64,000 nucleotides of DNA from Pelomonas nitida (GTDB lineage: Bacteria > Pseudomonadota > Gammaproteobacteria > Burkholderiales > Burkholderiaceae_C): NCBI RefSeq assembly GCF_043555975.1, contig NZ_JBIGIA010000008.1, forward strand, positions 1 to 64,000, given 5' to 3'. The notes beneath the pieces are model-generated. The model was not told where the DNA came from and did no database searches. It worked only from the letters and a program-made list of their open reading frames with translations. Shown here piece after piece: positions 1 to 6,745 of the stretch. A program made the translations under genes and the position numbers. Position 1 is the stretch's first letter; each line of letters begins with the position of its first letter.

Positions 1-263
1 CCCTGGCCGCACTTCGCATCAAGAAACCGACCATCGACACCCAACTGACCCTGCTGTAGTGGCAATTCCGAAGGGCCAGCCTATACGGATCAGGCACTTA
101 CGGCGGTTGGTGTCGAACTCGGGGGCGACTGACTGGCCAGCGAGATCGTCGATGAGTTCACCGCAGCGATGGCCATGAGCGAGGTCCCATCCCAAGAGAG
201 CGTTGAAGGGCGTCCCTGCTCTTCGGCAAAACACAGATGGACTTTAGCGCCGAGTCATCAATG
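1..263. other. Unassigned accessory DNA at window start
   Basis: No gene could be supported here. The first 59 bases read as an open frame ending in TAG at 57-59 (about 18 codons), possibly the tail of a gene lying outside the window. The following 200 bases are open in short stretches on both strands with no recognisable product. The segment ends where the 173-bp inverted repeat begins at 264, consistent with rearranged remnant sequence. Confidence 0.4.
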
Positions 264-436
264 GGCGGTCTCAAAGCCGAAGTGCAACACCGTGAGTTCG
301 CGCGTGCCGATGCTGATGCCGATGCCACCGCCGCTCATCAGGCCGGACTTCTTGGTGATCTGCTGGTGGATCTCGTTCCGGGCTGGCCTAACTCGGAATG
401 AGGGGGTTTAAATTTGAGACCTGACCCCGAATTTGG
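264..436 (-). repeat. Left copy of 173-bp inverted repeat carrying a haemagglutinin fragment
   Basis: This segment is a near-perfect reverse complement of 2535-2707. Read on the minus strand it encodes the peptide TTKKFGLMSGGGIGFSIG, a pattern typical of the haemagglutinin-repeat part of FHA/CdiA-type two-partner secretion exoproteins (established family pattern, recognised by eye). The inner edge is formed by one copy of the REP-like motif (403-434). It is a gene fragment without start or function, and with its partner it brackets the AIPR gene. Confidence 0.8.
403..434 (+). repeat. REP-like motif copy A
   Basis: Thirty-two bases beginning GGGGTTTAAATTTGAG and ending in TGACCCCGAATTT. GGGGT at one side and ACCCC at the other can pair, giving a weak imperfect hairpin. 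This copy forms the inner edge of the left 173-bp inverted repeat. The same motif recurs at 495-515, 600-631, 2537-2568, 2738-2769 and, diverged, at 4402-4433. Confidence 0.9.
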
Positions 437-494
437 GAAACCAAACGGTAGGCCCGTGAACGGGGATCGACTACTCCTGGGCTAGATGATTCTT

Positions 495-515
495 CAGGTC
501 TCAAATTTAAACCCC
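495..515 (-). repeat. REP-like motif copy B, shortened
   Basis: Reverse-orientation copy holding only the outer 21 bases of the motif. It lacks the TGACCCCGAATTT part. Sixty bases separate it from copy A and 84 from copy C, so the three copies punctuate two short DNA fragments of unknown origin. Confidence 0.8.
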
Positions 516-599
516 TCTCCCAACAAAATCCTCTGAATTTCACACTTCGCCTCAAGCGCGTGGACCCTCGGGACCAAATATGGCTTGGTTCGGAAAGAT

Positions 600-631
600 G
601 GGGTTTAAATTTGAGACCTGACCCCGAATTT
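600..631 (+). repeat. REP-like motif copy C
   Basis: Full-length 32-base copy in the same orientation as copy A, 39 bases beyond the stop of the AIPR gene. With the oppositely oriented copy D (2537-2568) it brackets a ~1.9-kb cassette containing the AIPR gene and a transposase start. Confidence 0.9.
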
Positions 632-670
632 TGCTTACTCCGTTAGGCGTCGTTGTTGGCCAAAGCTGGA

Positions 671-2290
671 TCAAATTTCTTGCGAGATGCGAGCCCGAAG
701 AGCCTCGCACTTCTTCGTGTTCTTAAAGAGAACCGCGAGATAGCAGTCGGTTCCATGGATCTCATCGACTAGCGCCTTGAGTGCCGCATGGATCTTTGCG
801 ACGCGCGCGGGGGTAATGGCTCCTCTGGTTGTGAGAAGCACGTTCTCGATGAACCGATTTCCATGCACAGCTAGTTGCGCCTCACGTCCTTCGAGCGTTG
901 CTGACAAGCCCGAAACGGCGGCCGATGCTGCACGCCACTTCCTTACCAGCTCCCAGCCAGAACTGGCCTCCAACGGCTTGTCAAAGAGCTTCGGATAGTA
1001 GGCGTTCGGATCAGTTAAAGATCCGGCATTTCGCTTTGCGATGGTGACACTTGCCATGCTGTCGCTGGAAACAGCCAATGCCATGGCGAGTTCTTGAACG
1101 TCTAGGCCGCGGGCAATATCCGTAACTCTCTCACCTCGCCGGTAGCAGTACTGGATCCCAAGCTTCTTCATCGACTCGGCGATGCCATCTTGCCTTGGGT
1201 CTAGGGCCAAGAAGTCTTTGGCTTCCACTCGATTTTGCGTATTAGTAGCCGTTGTTATCCGATTGGCAATGTCAATTGGCGCATGCTCAAGCGAGATCAC
1301 CTTTACTTGAACATAGGCTCGCTTCACCGCCTTCGGATTTTTCGAGTAAGCCTTCGCAATTGAGCCAGTCGTTTGCGCACCATTAACGATCTTCAGGTTG
1401 CCGACTTTCCAGTAAGCACTTTCCTTCTGATCGCCGAGACCGATCGGCTTTCGAACAACGTCATCGGCAATTGCGGTAATGCCGTTGTTCAGGTACCAGA
1501 ACTCTGCTGGGCTTCGAAGTAGCGCTGTCTCGATCTGCGCATTGATGTCACTCTCGGATAGAGAGTTTCGAATGTTCTCCGAGAAAAGCAGATCCTCATG
1601 AGTCGCATGCCACTCCGCAACATCAGCACACGAAACTTTCCCGTAGATCGCGTAGTAGGGCTCCTTCTGCTCCCCCCACTGGAGCAGGTTTACATCCACG
1701 TCTGACTTCGCGCCGGATTTGACGGTTTTGATCGTCCGTAGGAGCCGCTTGAGATCGAAAGGTCGAAACGCGACAACCTCCTGGGAGTCGGAGTTGTTCT
1801 CGTCGAGGAATTCTTTGACGATCGCCTGGCAGTCCGGGCTTATCGAGTTGTCGCTGTTGTACGCAGCCACCAAGACGATCTCAGGATCGTTGCGGATCCC
1901 CTGAGAGATTTCGTCACCAACCGCTTGGACGCGCTTATTGAACTTGCTCCAATCCTCGTTCAGGAGGTCATATACCCCGGCAATGAACTTGCGAAGGTCT
2001 CCCGTATCGATGGTGCTCGTTCCCTTGGTGGACCACTTTGCCTGAACGATATAAAGCTTGTTGCGCAGGCTGTCGTACAGCACCCCATCGATTCCGTTGT
2101 CTCGCGCGCCGTCCACGATGTACTTGGCAACTTGGGTATATGGCATTCCAGCGAGCCCTGCGAGGCAGATCGCGGCAAGGCCTCTAGAGAGTAGCTTTGC
2201 CTCGTCCGACTTGGCATCGTCAAGAAAAAGGTGCTCCTTGACGATAGATTCGATGTGGTTCTTTACGCGATTGGAAAGAATGATGCTCAT
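671..2290 (-). CDS. AIPR family protein with N-terminal nuclease-like motif (abortive infection phage resistance)
   Basis: A 539-residue protein. The central part carries FWYLNNGIT (about 264-272) and IVNGAQTTGS (about 301-310), hallmarks of the AIPR family (PF10592) linked to abortive phage resistance. Near the N-terminus, NGIDG (D68) followed by YIVQAKW (Q83-A-K85) resembles the D-X(n)-QxK signature of Mrr-like PD-(D/E)XK nucleases, so a DNA-cleaving effector is a reasonable inference. ATG at 2290 was chosen: the open frame runs another 89 codons upstream, but those are non-protein-like and cross the motif and transposase remnant. Its GC content is clearly below that of the housekeeping genes. 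It sits alone between REP-like motifs, which suggests horizontal acquisition as a defence cassette. Target and trigger are unknown. Confidence 0.82.
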   Translation of the reverse strand: MSIILSNRVKNHIESIVKEHLFLDDAKSDEAKLLSRGLAAICLAGLAGMPYTQVAKYIVDGARDNGIDGVLYDSLRNKLYIVQAKWSTKGTSTIDTGDLRKFIAGVYDLLNEDWSKFNKRVQAVGDEISQGIRNDPEIVLVAAYNSDNSISPDCQAIVKEFLDENNSDSQEVVAFRPFDLKRLLRTIKTVKSGAKSDVDVNLLQWGEQKEPYYAIYGKVSCADVAEWHATHEDLLFSENIRNSLSESDINAQIETALLRSPAEFWYLNNGITAIADDVVRKPIGLGDQKESAYWKVGNLKIVNGAQTTGSIAKAYSKNPKAVKRAYVQVKVISLEHAPIDIANRITTATNTQNRVEAKDFLALDPRQDGIAESMKKLGIQYCYRRGERVTDIARGLDVQELAMALAVSSDSMASVTIAKRNAGSLTDPNAYYPKLFDKPLEASSGWELVRKWRAASAAVSGLSATLEGREAQLAVHGNRFIENVLLTTRGAITPARVAKIHAALKALVDEIHGTDCYLAVLFKNTKKCEALRARISQEI

Positions 2291-2464
2291 TGATGGATCG
2301 TACAAGGGTGAGTGGCTGACGACGCCTAGACAAGATGGCTTCGCACTGAAGGGCGGCCCGACCCCCGCGATGCCGTAGGTTGCAGGCGCAAGGCCTGCAG
2401 AGCTACACCAAGGCACCCGGCAGGCGGTCTGTCGGGTCGTTGCAAGTGAGCAAGGAGTCGGGCC

Positions 2465-2563
2465 ATGGGCAAGGAATCTAGCACCCTGTTCGTCGGGTTG
2501 GACGTACACAAGGACAGCATCGACATCGCCGTGGCCAAATTCGGGGTCAGGTCTCAAATTTAA
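2465..2563 (+). pseudogene. Truncated IS110-family transposase, N-terminal fragment
   Basis: ATG at 2465 opens a frame reading VGLDVHKDSIDIAVA, the highly characteristic RuvC-like N-terminus of IS110-family transposases (DEDD enzymes). After about 25 transposase codons the frame runs into REP-like motif D and stops at TAA 2561-2563 inside the motif. The upstream 150 bases may be the left end of the same insertion sequence. The remaining ~300 residues are missing, so the element is dead. Confidence 0.82.
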
Positions 2564-2707
2564 ACCCCCTCATTCCGAGTTAGGCCAGCCCGGAACGAGA
2601 TCCACCAGCAGACCACCAAGAAGTTCGGCCTGATGAGCGGCGGTGGCATCGGCTTCAGCATCGGCACGCGCGAACTCACGGTGTTGCACTTCGGCTTTGA
2701 GACCGCC
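2535..2707 (+). repeat. Right copy of 173-bp inverted repeat with haemagglutinin fragment
   Basis: Reverse complement of 264-436 with almost no differences. On the plus strand it reads TTKKFGLMSGGGIGFSIG, an FHA/CdiA haemagglutinin-repeat peptide, and the open frame stops at TGA about 2711. The outer 35 bases are REP-like motif D. Similarity to the left copy ends abruptly at both sides, marking a duplicated and inverted block rather than gradual decay. Confidence 0.82.
2537..2568 (-). repeat. REP-like motif copy D
   Basis: Full-length copy in reverse orientation. It joins the truncated IS110 transposase (left) to the haemagglutinin fragment (right). Its sequence supplies the premature stop codon of the transposase frame. 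Confidence 0.9.
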
Positions 2708-2737
2708 GTGTGAAATTCGACGGATATTGATGTGGCG

Positions 2738-2769
2738 GAGGTTTAAATTTGAGACCTGACCCCGAATTT
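2738..2769 (+). repeat. REP-like motif copy E
   Basis: Copy in forward orientation with one change in the leading G run (GAGG instead of GGGG). It lies 30 bases beyond the right inverted repeat. The next 165 bases to the membrane-protein stop hold nothing recognisable. Confidence 0.85.
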
Positions 2770-2936
2770 CTGATAATTTCTATATGGCGTCATGCCCTTC
2801 TCCGGAAGATCGTTGGAGCCAATGCTGGAGGTGGTTAATATGCCAACCATCCCCGAAATCGCCGCGAAGCAATATCCCTTCTTCATGGTGAAAACCAATC
2901 AAATTAAACTTCCTTCTGCGGTTTCTTGAAAGGGGC

Positions 2937-3701
2937 TTAGTTGAAGTGTCGCAGAACGTCGGGCCAGTGTATTGCGATTTGATACCATACTGGTATCAAC
3001 CCCAGTATTAGCGGCCCCTGGTTCTCGAGAAATTGAGGTCTGGTGAAAATTACTTCGGCGTGTGCGAGAAACGCAAGTGCAGGTGTCCATATTGGAAGGT
3101 GCACCACATGATGGCTCTGGCCTTGAAGGCTGTATCGATCAGACGGAGGATAAATAACGGCTTTAAAGGTCAGCCTTAAGGTCAGCGGGGTGGCCAAGAT
3201 GCGGCGGAGAATATGAAGCCTGCGATTTCTTACTAGCAAGTTTATTCTCTGGCGATGGTTTTTCTGTGGAAGCAAATGCCAAAATCGCAATTTTCGCGAG
3301 GGAGGCCGGGGATTGGTGGGTGACGCTGGTTCAATCATTCTCCCAACCGCAAGGCGAATCTTGCTGCTCTTTATTGCATCGTCGTCGGGGAGCATAGCGA
3401 ACTGATGGCGCGGCAAATGCAGCAGATGTGGTCCAAAATTGGATACGTATGCTCGATTTAAGGCTGCCCTGTAGGCATTTAGTCCGGCCTCGCGATAGTA
3501 CTGGTATGTACGGAAATAGTAATAAAGCCAAATAAACCAGGTGAATTCGGCGACTGCATTCTGATTGGTGAATTTGACAGTGGCGCCAGCAACCGAAAGC
3601 CCATCAAAAGTCGCGCCAGCGTAGTAAAGGAATGTCAAGACAGCCGAGGCGACCAGAAGTCGGTTCTGACATGTGTCCTTGTGCTTCGTCTCTTCCGTCA
3701 T
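2937..3701 (-). CDS. Unrecognised multi-pass membrane protein
   Basis: A 254-residue product not assigned to a family. Hydrophobic segments are visible at about residues 15-35, 50-70, 205-222 and 230-247, with a basic middle (about 120-185) rich in Arg and Lys, so an inner-membrane protein with a cytoplasmic loop is likely. ATG at 3701 is the only good start. Codon use is visibly less GC-rich than in the chromosomal genes from 4425 onward, in line with the foreign character of the island. Its neighbours are the AIPR gene cassette and a broken ParB gene. A defence role is conceivable but not supported by sequence alone. Confidence 0.6.
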   Translation of the reverse strand: MTEETKHKDTCQNRLLVASAVLTFLYYAGATFDGLSVAGATVKFTNQNAVAEFTWFIWLYYYFRTYQYYREAGLNAYRAALNRAYVSNFGPHLLHLPRHQFAMLPDDDAIKSSKIRLAVGRMIEPASPTNPRPPSRKLRFWHLLPQKNHRQRINLLVRNRRLHILRRILATPLTLRLTFKAVIYPPSDRYSLQGQSHHVVHLPIWTPALAFLAHAEVIFTRPQFLENQGPLILGLIPVWYQIAIHWPDVLRHFN

Positions 3702-4070
3702 CGGTAAGGCGGCTTCCGTTGATTAGTGCTTATGAACGCGTAGGAGCGCCTAACTGAGTTCCTTTGCCGGCTACGGGTTGTAGATCGAGCGCCAACGATC
3801 CGCCTAGCAATCTGCAGAAAGTTCGAGCGCGGAGAGGCGCCGGATTTCAGCGAACGAAACCATAGTTCCGAACTCGCCCGCGAGGAAGCCGACAAACCCG
3901 TCAACGTCACGATTCACCTCCGCTCGAAAACCCCCATTCCGCCTGCATTGCGCCGCCTAACCCGGTCGGCCTGCATCGGCCGCGCCAGTCGCTGCGCTTG
4001 GTGTCACGTCCGCTGACAGTCGGCCGACCTACCCCCTCAAAAAGCGACCACCGCCACCACTCGCCGAAGC
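3702..4070. other. Gap without a supported gene
   Basis: Several short frames cross this stretch (for example 3698-3910 on the minus strand), but their composition is Arg/Ser-rich and not protein-like. No promoter or repeat was recognised before the tandem terminators that follow. Confidence 0.4.
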
Positions 4071-4124
4071 CGCCCCCTTGACCCCTACGACAGCGCGAAG
4101 GGGATCAAGGGGGCGTCTTTTTTT
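4071..4124 (+). terminator. Rho-independent terminator
   Basis: A 16-base arm beginning CGCCCCCTTGACCCCT pairs, with one bulge, with the arm at 4099-4115. It is followed by a run of seven T from 4118. This is a strong intrinsic terminator on the plus strand, probably left from a lost upstream gene of the island. Confidence 0.8.
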
Positions 4125-4132
4125 CGGCAAGT

Positions 4133-4153
4133 AGCGGCAGTGGCCGCTTTTTG
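4133..4153 (+). terminator. Second, shorter terminator hairpin
   Basis: AGCGGC and GCCGCT pair around a four-base loop and are followed by five T. It lies directly behind the first terminator, making a tandem pair before the ParB-like remnant. Confidence 0.55.
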
Positions 4154-4266
4154 TATTTCCGCCTGCACCCCATCCCCCCCGCCCCTTCTCGGTGGGAAGG
4201 GGTGCGAAGAGGTCTCTGCGAAGGCATCCACGAAACGCCTTCGTCCACCTCAACCGGAGAAACGCA

Positions 4267-4395
4267 ATGTCTGTGCATTCCATCGCCCAATTCATCCCCC
4301 TGGCCGCCGTCACCATCGTCGACAACGTGCGCACGAAGACCGGGCTTGACCGCGCCAGCCTGGAAGAACTGGCCGAGTCCATCAAGACAGGATCC
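4267..4395 (+). pseudogene. ParB/RepB/Spo0J-like partition protein, N-terminal fragment
   Basis: ATG at 4267, after CGGAG, opens a frame reading QFIPLAAVTIVDNVRTKTGL and then LEELAESIKT. This is the start of the ParB-like nuclease domain found in partition proteins of integrative elements. After 43 codons similarity stops at the diverged REP-like motif (4402-4433), and the frame then runs through the antisense of the next gene to about 4719. The rest of the protein is absent, so the gene is broken at the island boundary. Confidence 0.7.
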
Positions 4396-4401
4396 AGCGT
4401 C

Positions 4402-4433
4402 GATTCAGGGTCTGATCTCAAATTTCAATCCCT
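4402..4433 (-). repeat. Diverged REP-like motif copy F
   Basis: About four fifths of the positions match the other copies, including the conserved CTCAAATTT core. It cuts off the ParB-like frame on one side, and its minus-strand sequence supplies the TGA stop (4425-4427) of the sigma-54 activator on the other, so it marks the junction between island and chromosome. Confidence 0.65.
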
Positions 4434-6338
4434 GATCCGCCTGTACAGCGTGTTCCTGCTCACCCCCAAGCGCCGCGCCGCCTCCGACACATTCCCGCCC
4501 ACCGCCGCCAGCGTTTCGCGGATGCGGGCGTCGGTCTGTTCCCGCAGGTCACCAGGGCCGCCGACAGGTGGTGGCGCACTCGGCCGCGCTGATGCGATTG
4601 CCTCCCGCAGCTCATCGCCCAACTGGGCCAGCGTCAGCGTGTCCTCGCCGTCATCCAGCAACGCCACCCCGGTCCTCACCACGTTCGCCAGCTGCCGCAC
4701 ATTCCCCGGCCAGCGGTAGCGGCTGAACTGGGCCATGACCTCGCTGTCGACCCGCAGCGCGCGGTCCGGCGCCTCGGCCTTCAGCAGGCGGGCCACCAAC
4801 TCAGCCAGGTCCGAGCGTTCGCGCAGCGGCGGCAGCGTGAGCGTCAGGCCGTTGAGGCGGTAGTACAGGTCTTCGCGGAACCGCCCGGCTGCCACTTCAT
4901 CCCTCAACTGCCGGTGGCTGGCGCACACCAGCCGAAAGTCCACTGCCACCGGCGCGCCGCCGCCCAGCGGCGTCACCTCGCGGGCTTCCAGCACGCGCAG
5001 CAGGCGGGCCTGCATCGCGAGCGGCATGTCGCCGATCTCGTCGAGGAAGAGCGTGCCGCCGTGGGCCTCGCGGATGCGGCCGGCGGCGCCGTGGCGGCTG
5101 GCGCCAGTGAAGGCACCGGGGCGGTAGCCGAAGAGTTCGGCCTCGATCAGCGTCTCGGGCAGGGCGGCGCAGTTGACGGCGACGAAGGGCTGCTCGCGCC
5201 GCGCGCTGCTGGTGTGGAGGGCGCGGGCCAGCAGGTCTTTGCCGGTGCCGGTTTCGCCGCACAGCAGCAGCGGGATGGCGGGTTTGTCGAGCACGCGGCG
5301 GGCGCGGGCGAGCGTGGCGGCGAAGGCGGTGTCGCCGGTGTCAAGCGCGGCGAGCGCGTCGAGCGGGCGCCAGGGGGTGTCGGTGGCGGGTGTGGGCGGC
5401 GGCGTGGCCGGCCGCGCGCGCGGGCGCAGCGTGTGGCCGGGCTCCACGCGCATCCACAGCGGCGGCTGGCCGGCGCCGCGCGGCAGCGGGCGGGGCGCGG
5501 TGCCGGGCGCCAGCAGGCGGGCCAGCTCGGTGCCGAACAGGCGCTCCACGGTGGCGGCGCCGATGTCGCGCCGGGCCAGGCCCAGCAGTTCCAGGCCGGC
5601 AGTGGTGGCGCCCACCAGCCAGCCGTCTTCGCTGAGGGCCAGCAGCCCTTCGGTGACGGTGCCCAGGCCCTCGGCCTGTGCGTGCAGCCGCACGACGATG
5701 CCGGCGGCGTGGCGGGCGGTGAAGAGCTGGTGCTCCACCATGCGCGCGCCGCTGCGCACGAGGGCCAGCGTGTGGCGGTGGTAGCCGCGGCGGTCGCCGG
5801 AGATGTCGAGCACGCCAAGGAGCTGGCCGGCGGGGTCGGCGATGGGGGCGGCTGCGCAGGTGAGGAAGCCGTTGCGTGCCAGGTAGTGCTCGCCGGCATG
5901 CACGACGAGCGGGGCACCCTCGGCCAGCGCGGTGCCGATGGCGTTGGTGCCGCGCCATTGCTCGCTCCACTGCGCGCCGGGGCGTAGCGCCACGCGGGCG
6001 GCGCGGTCGGCGAAGTGGGCGTCGCCGGTGCTGTGCAGCAGCAGGCCTTGGGCGTCGGCCAGCAGCACGAGGCTGTCGCTGCCCTGCACCTGGTCGTTGA
6101 GGAAGGCCATGACCGGCCGTGCGTGCGACATGAGCGCGTGCCGGTGCTCCAGCGCGCGCGCCAGCTGGGCGGCACTGGCGTGCGGCGCGCCCGCCGGGCG
6201 GCCTTCGGGGGTGAGGCCGAAGGCGCGGCTGCGGGCCCAGCTGGCGCGCAGCGGTTCAGGGATGAGGCCGGTCTCGACCTGGCCTTGCTCCAGCCATTGG
6301 CGGCGGGCGTTGCGCAGCGGGGTGGGCGCGGTGGGCAT
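4425..6338 (-). CDS. acoR: Sigma-54-dependent transcriptional activator, AcoR type
   Basis: A 637-residue activator of RNA polymerase-sigma54. The N-terminal ~300 residues form a GAF-type sensor region. The AAA+ domain (about 325-550) has Walker A GETGTGKD, the sigma54-contact motif GAFTGA and Walker B TLFLDEIGD. A Fis-type helix-turn-helix closes the protein (NVSEAARRLGVSRNTLYRRI). No receiver domain is seen, so it probably senses a small ligand, as AcoR does for acetoin or aldehyde metabolism. The start follows a GGAGACAAGCCCC ribosome site nearly identical to that of the aldehyde dehydrogenase at 11856, which itself has a sigma-54 promoter and is the likely target. Its stop codon lies inside the diverged REP-like motif, so the extreme C-terminus may have been altered. 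Confidence 0.88.
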   Translation of the reverse strand: MPTAPTPLRNARRQWLEQGQVETGLIPEPLRASWARSRAFGLTPEGRPAGAPHASAAQLARALEHRHALMSHARPVMAFLNDQVQGSDSLVLLADAQGLLLHSTGDAHFADRAARVALRPGAQWSEQWRGTNAIGTALAEGAPLVVHAGEHYLARNGFLTCAAAPIADPAGQLLGVLDISGDRRGYHRHTLALVRSGARMVEHQLFTARHAAGIVVRLHAQAEGLGTVTEGLLALSEDGWLVGATTAGLELLGLARRDIGAATVERLFGTELARLLAPGTAPRPLPRGAGQPPLWMRVEPGHTLRPRARPATPPPTPATDTPWRPLDALAALDTGDTAFAATLARARRVLDKPAIPLLLCGETGTGKDLLARALHTSSARREQPFVAVNCAALPETLIEAELFGYRPGAFTGASRHGAAGRIREAHGGTLFLDEIGDMPLAMQARLLRVLEAREVTPLGGGAPVAVDFRLVCASHRQLRDEVAAGRFREDLYYRLNGLTLTLPPLRERSDLAELVARLLKAEAPDRALRVDSEVMAQFSRYRWPGNVRQLANVVRTGVALLDDGEDTLTLAQLGDELREAIASARPSAPPPVGGPGDLREQTDARIRETLAAVGGNVSEAARRLGVSRNTLYRRIRD

Positions 6339-6504
6339 GGGGCTTGTCTCCTGGGTGGCCGTGGGCGGCTCTGCGCAGGAGGGCCCTGCGCCAGGAGGCG
6401 GACGCTAGCCGGACGCGGCGCGGCGTCAAGCCCTTGCATCGTCGGCGGCGCCGCGCCGCAGCGGGGCCGTGGGCGGCACCGTGCGGCGGGCGCGGGTGCG
6501 GTAG

Positions 6505-6745
6505 CCCGGATATTTCGCGAGGCCGGCCCGCGCCGACCTGCAACACCGATGACCACGGCGATCTCGCCGTTCAACGTGATCCCTACTTTGGCTTCACGGG
6601 CCTACGCGGGCTTGCGCGGCGCCAGGCTTGTGGGCTGCACCTCAACTCCTCGCCAATGCCTGCGGGCATTGGCTGCGGCCGTCTCGGCGCATCCTCCGGC
6701 GCCTGGCATCCACGCAATTCCCGCGTACCTCGCGAGATATCCGGG
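6505..6745. mobile_element. MITE-like element with 18-bp terminal inverted repeats
   Basis: The ends, CCCGGATATTTCGCGAGG at 6505-6522 and its reverse complement at 6728-6745, differ at one base. The 241-bp interior encodes nothing convincing. The right end directly abuts the TGA stop (6746-6748) of the PL9 pectate lyase. No target-site duplication is evident. This fits a miniature inverted-repeat transposable element mobilised by an absent transposase (inference). The rest of the 6339-6745 gap is the GC-rich upstream region of the activator. Confidence 0.65.

Noticed and set aside
2291..2557. N-terminal extension of the AIPR frame
   Set aside because: The 89 extra codons cross the transposase remnant and motif D; MSIILSNRV at 2290 is the natural start.
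264..2769. Integron or attC-like array
   Set aside because: Spacing by repeated motifs suggested cassettes, but there is no integrase and the motif lacks attC architecture (R and L boxes).
3698..3910. 70-codon minus-strand frame upstream of the membrane protein
   Set aside because: Ser/Arg-rich, no ribosome site and no recognisable similarity.
5147..6574. 475-codon minus-strand frame inside the sigma-54 activator
   Set aside because: Out-of-frame shadow, Pro/Ala/Arg-rich, no domain.
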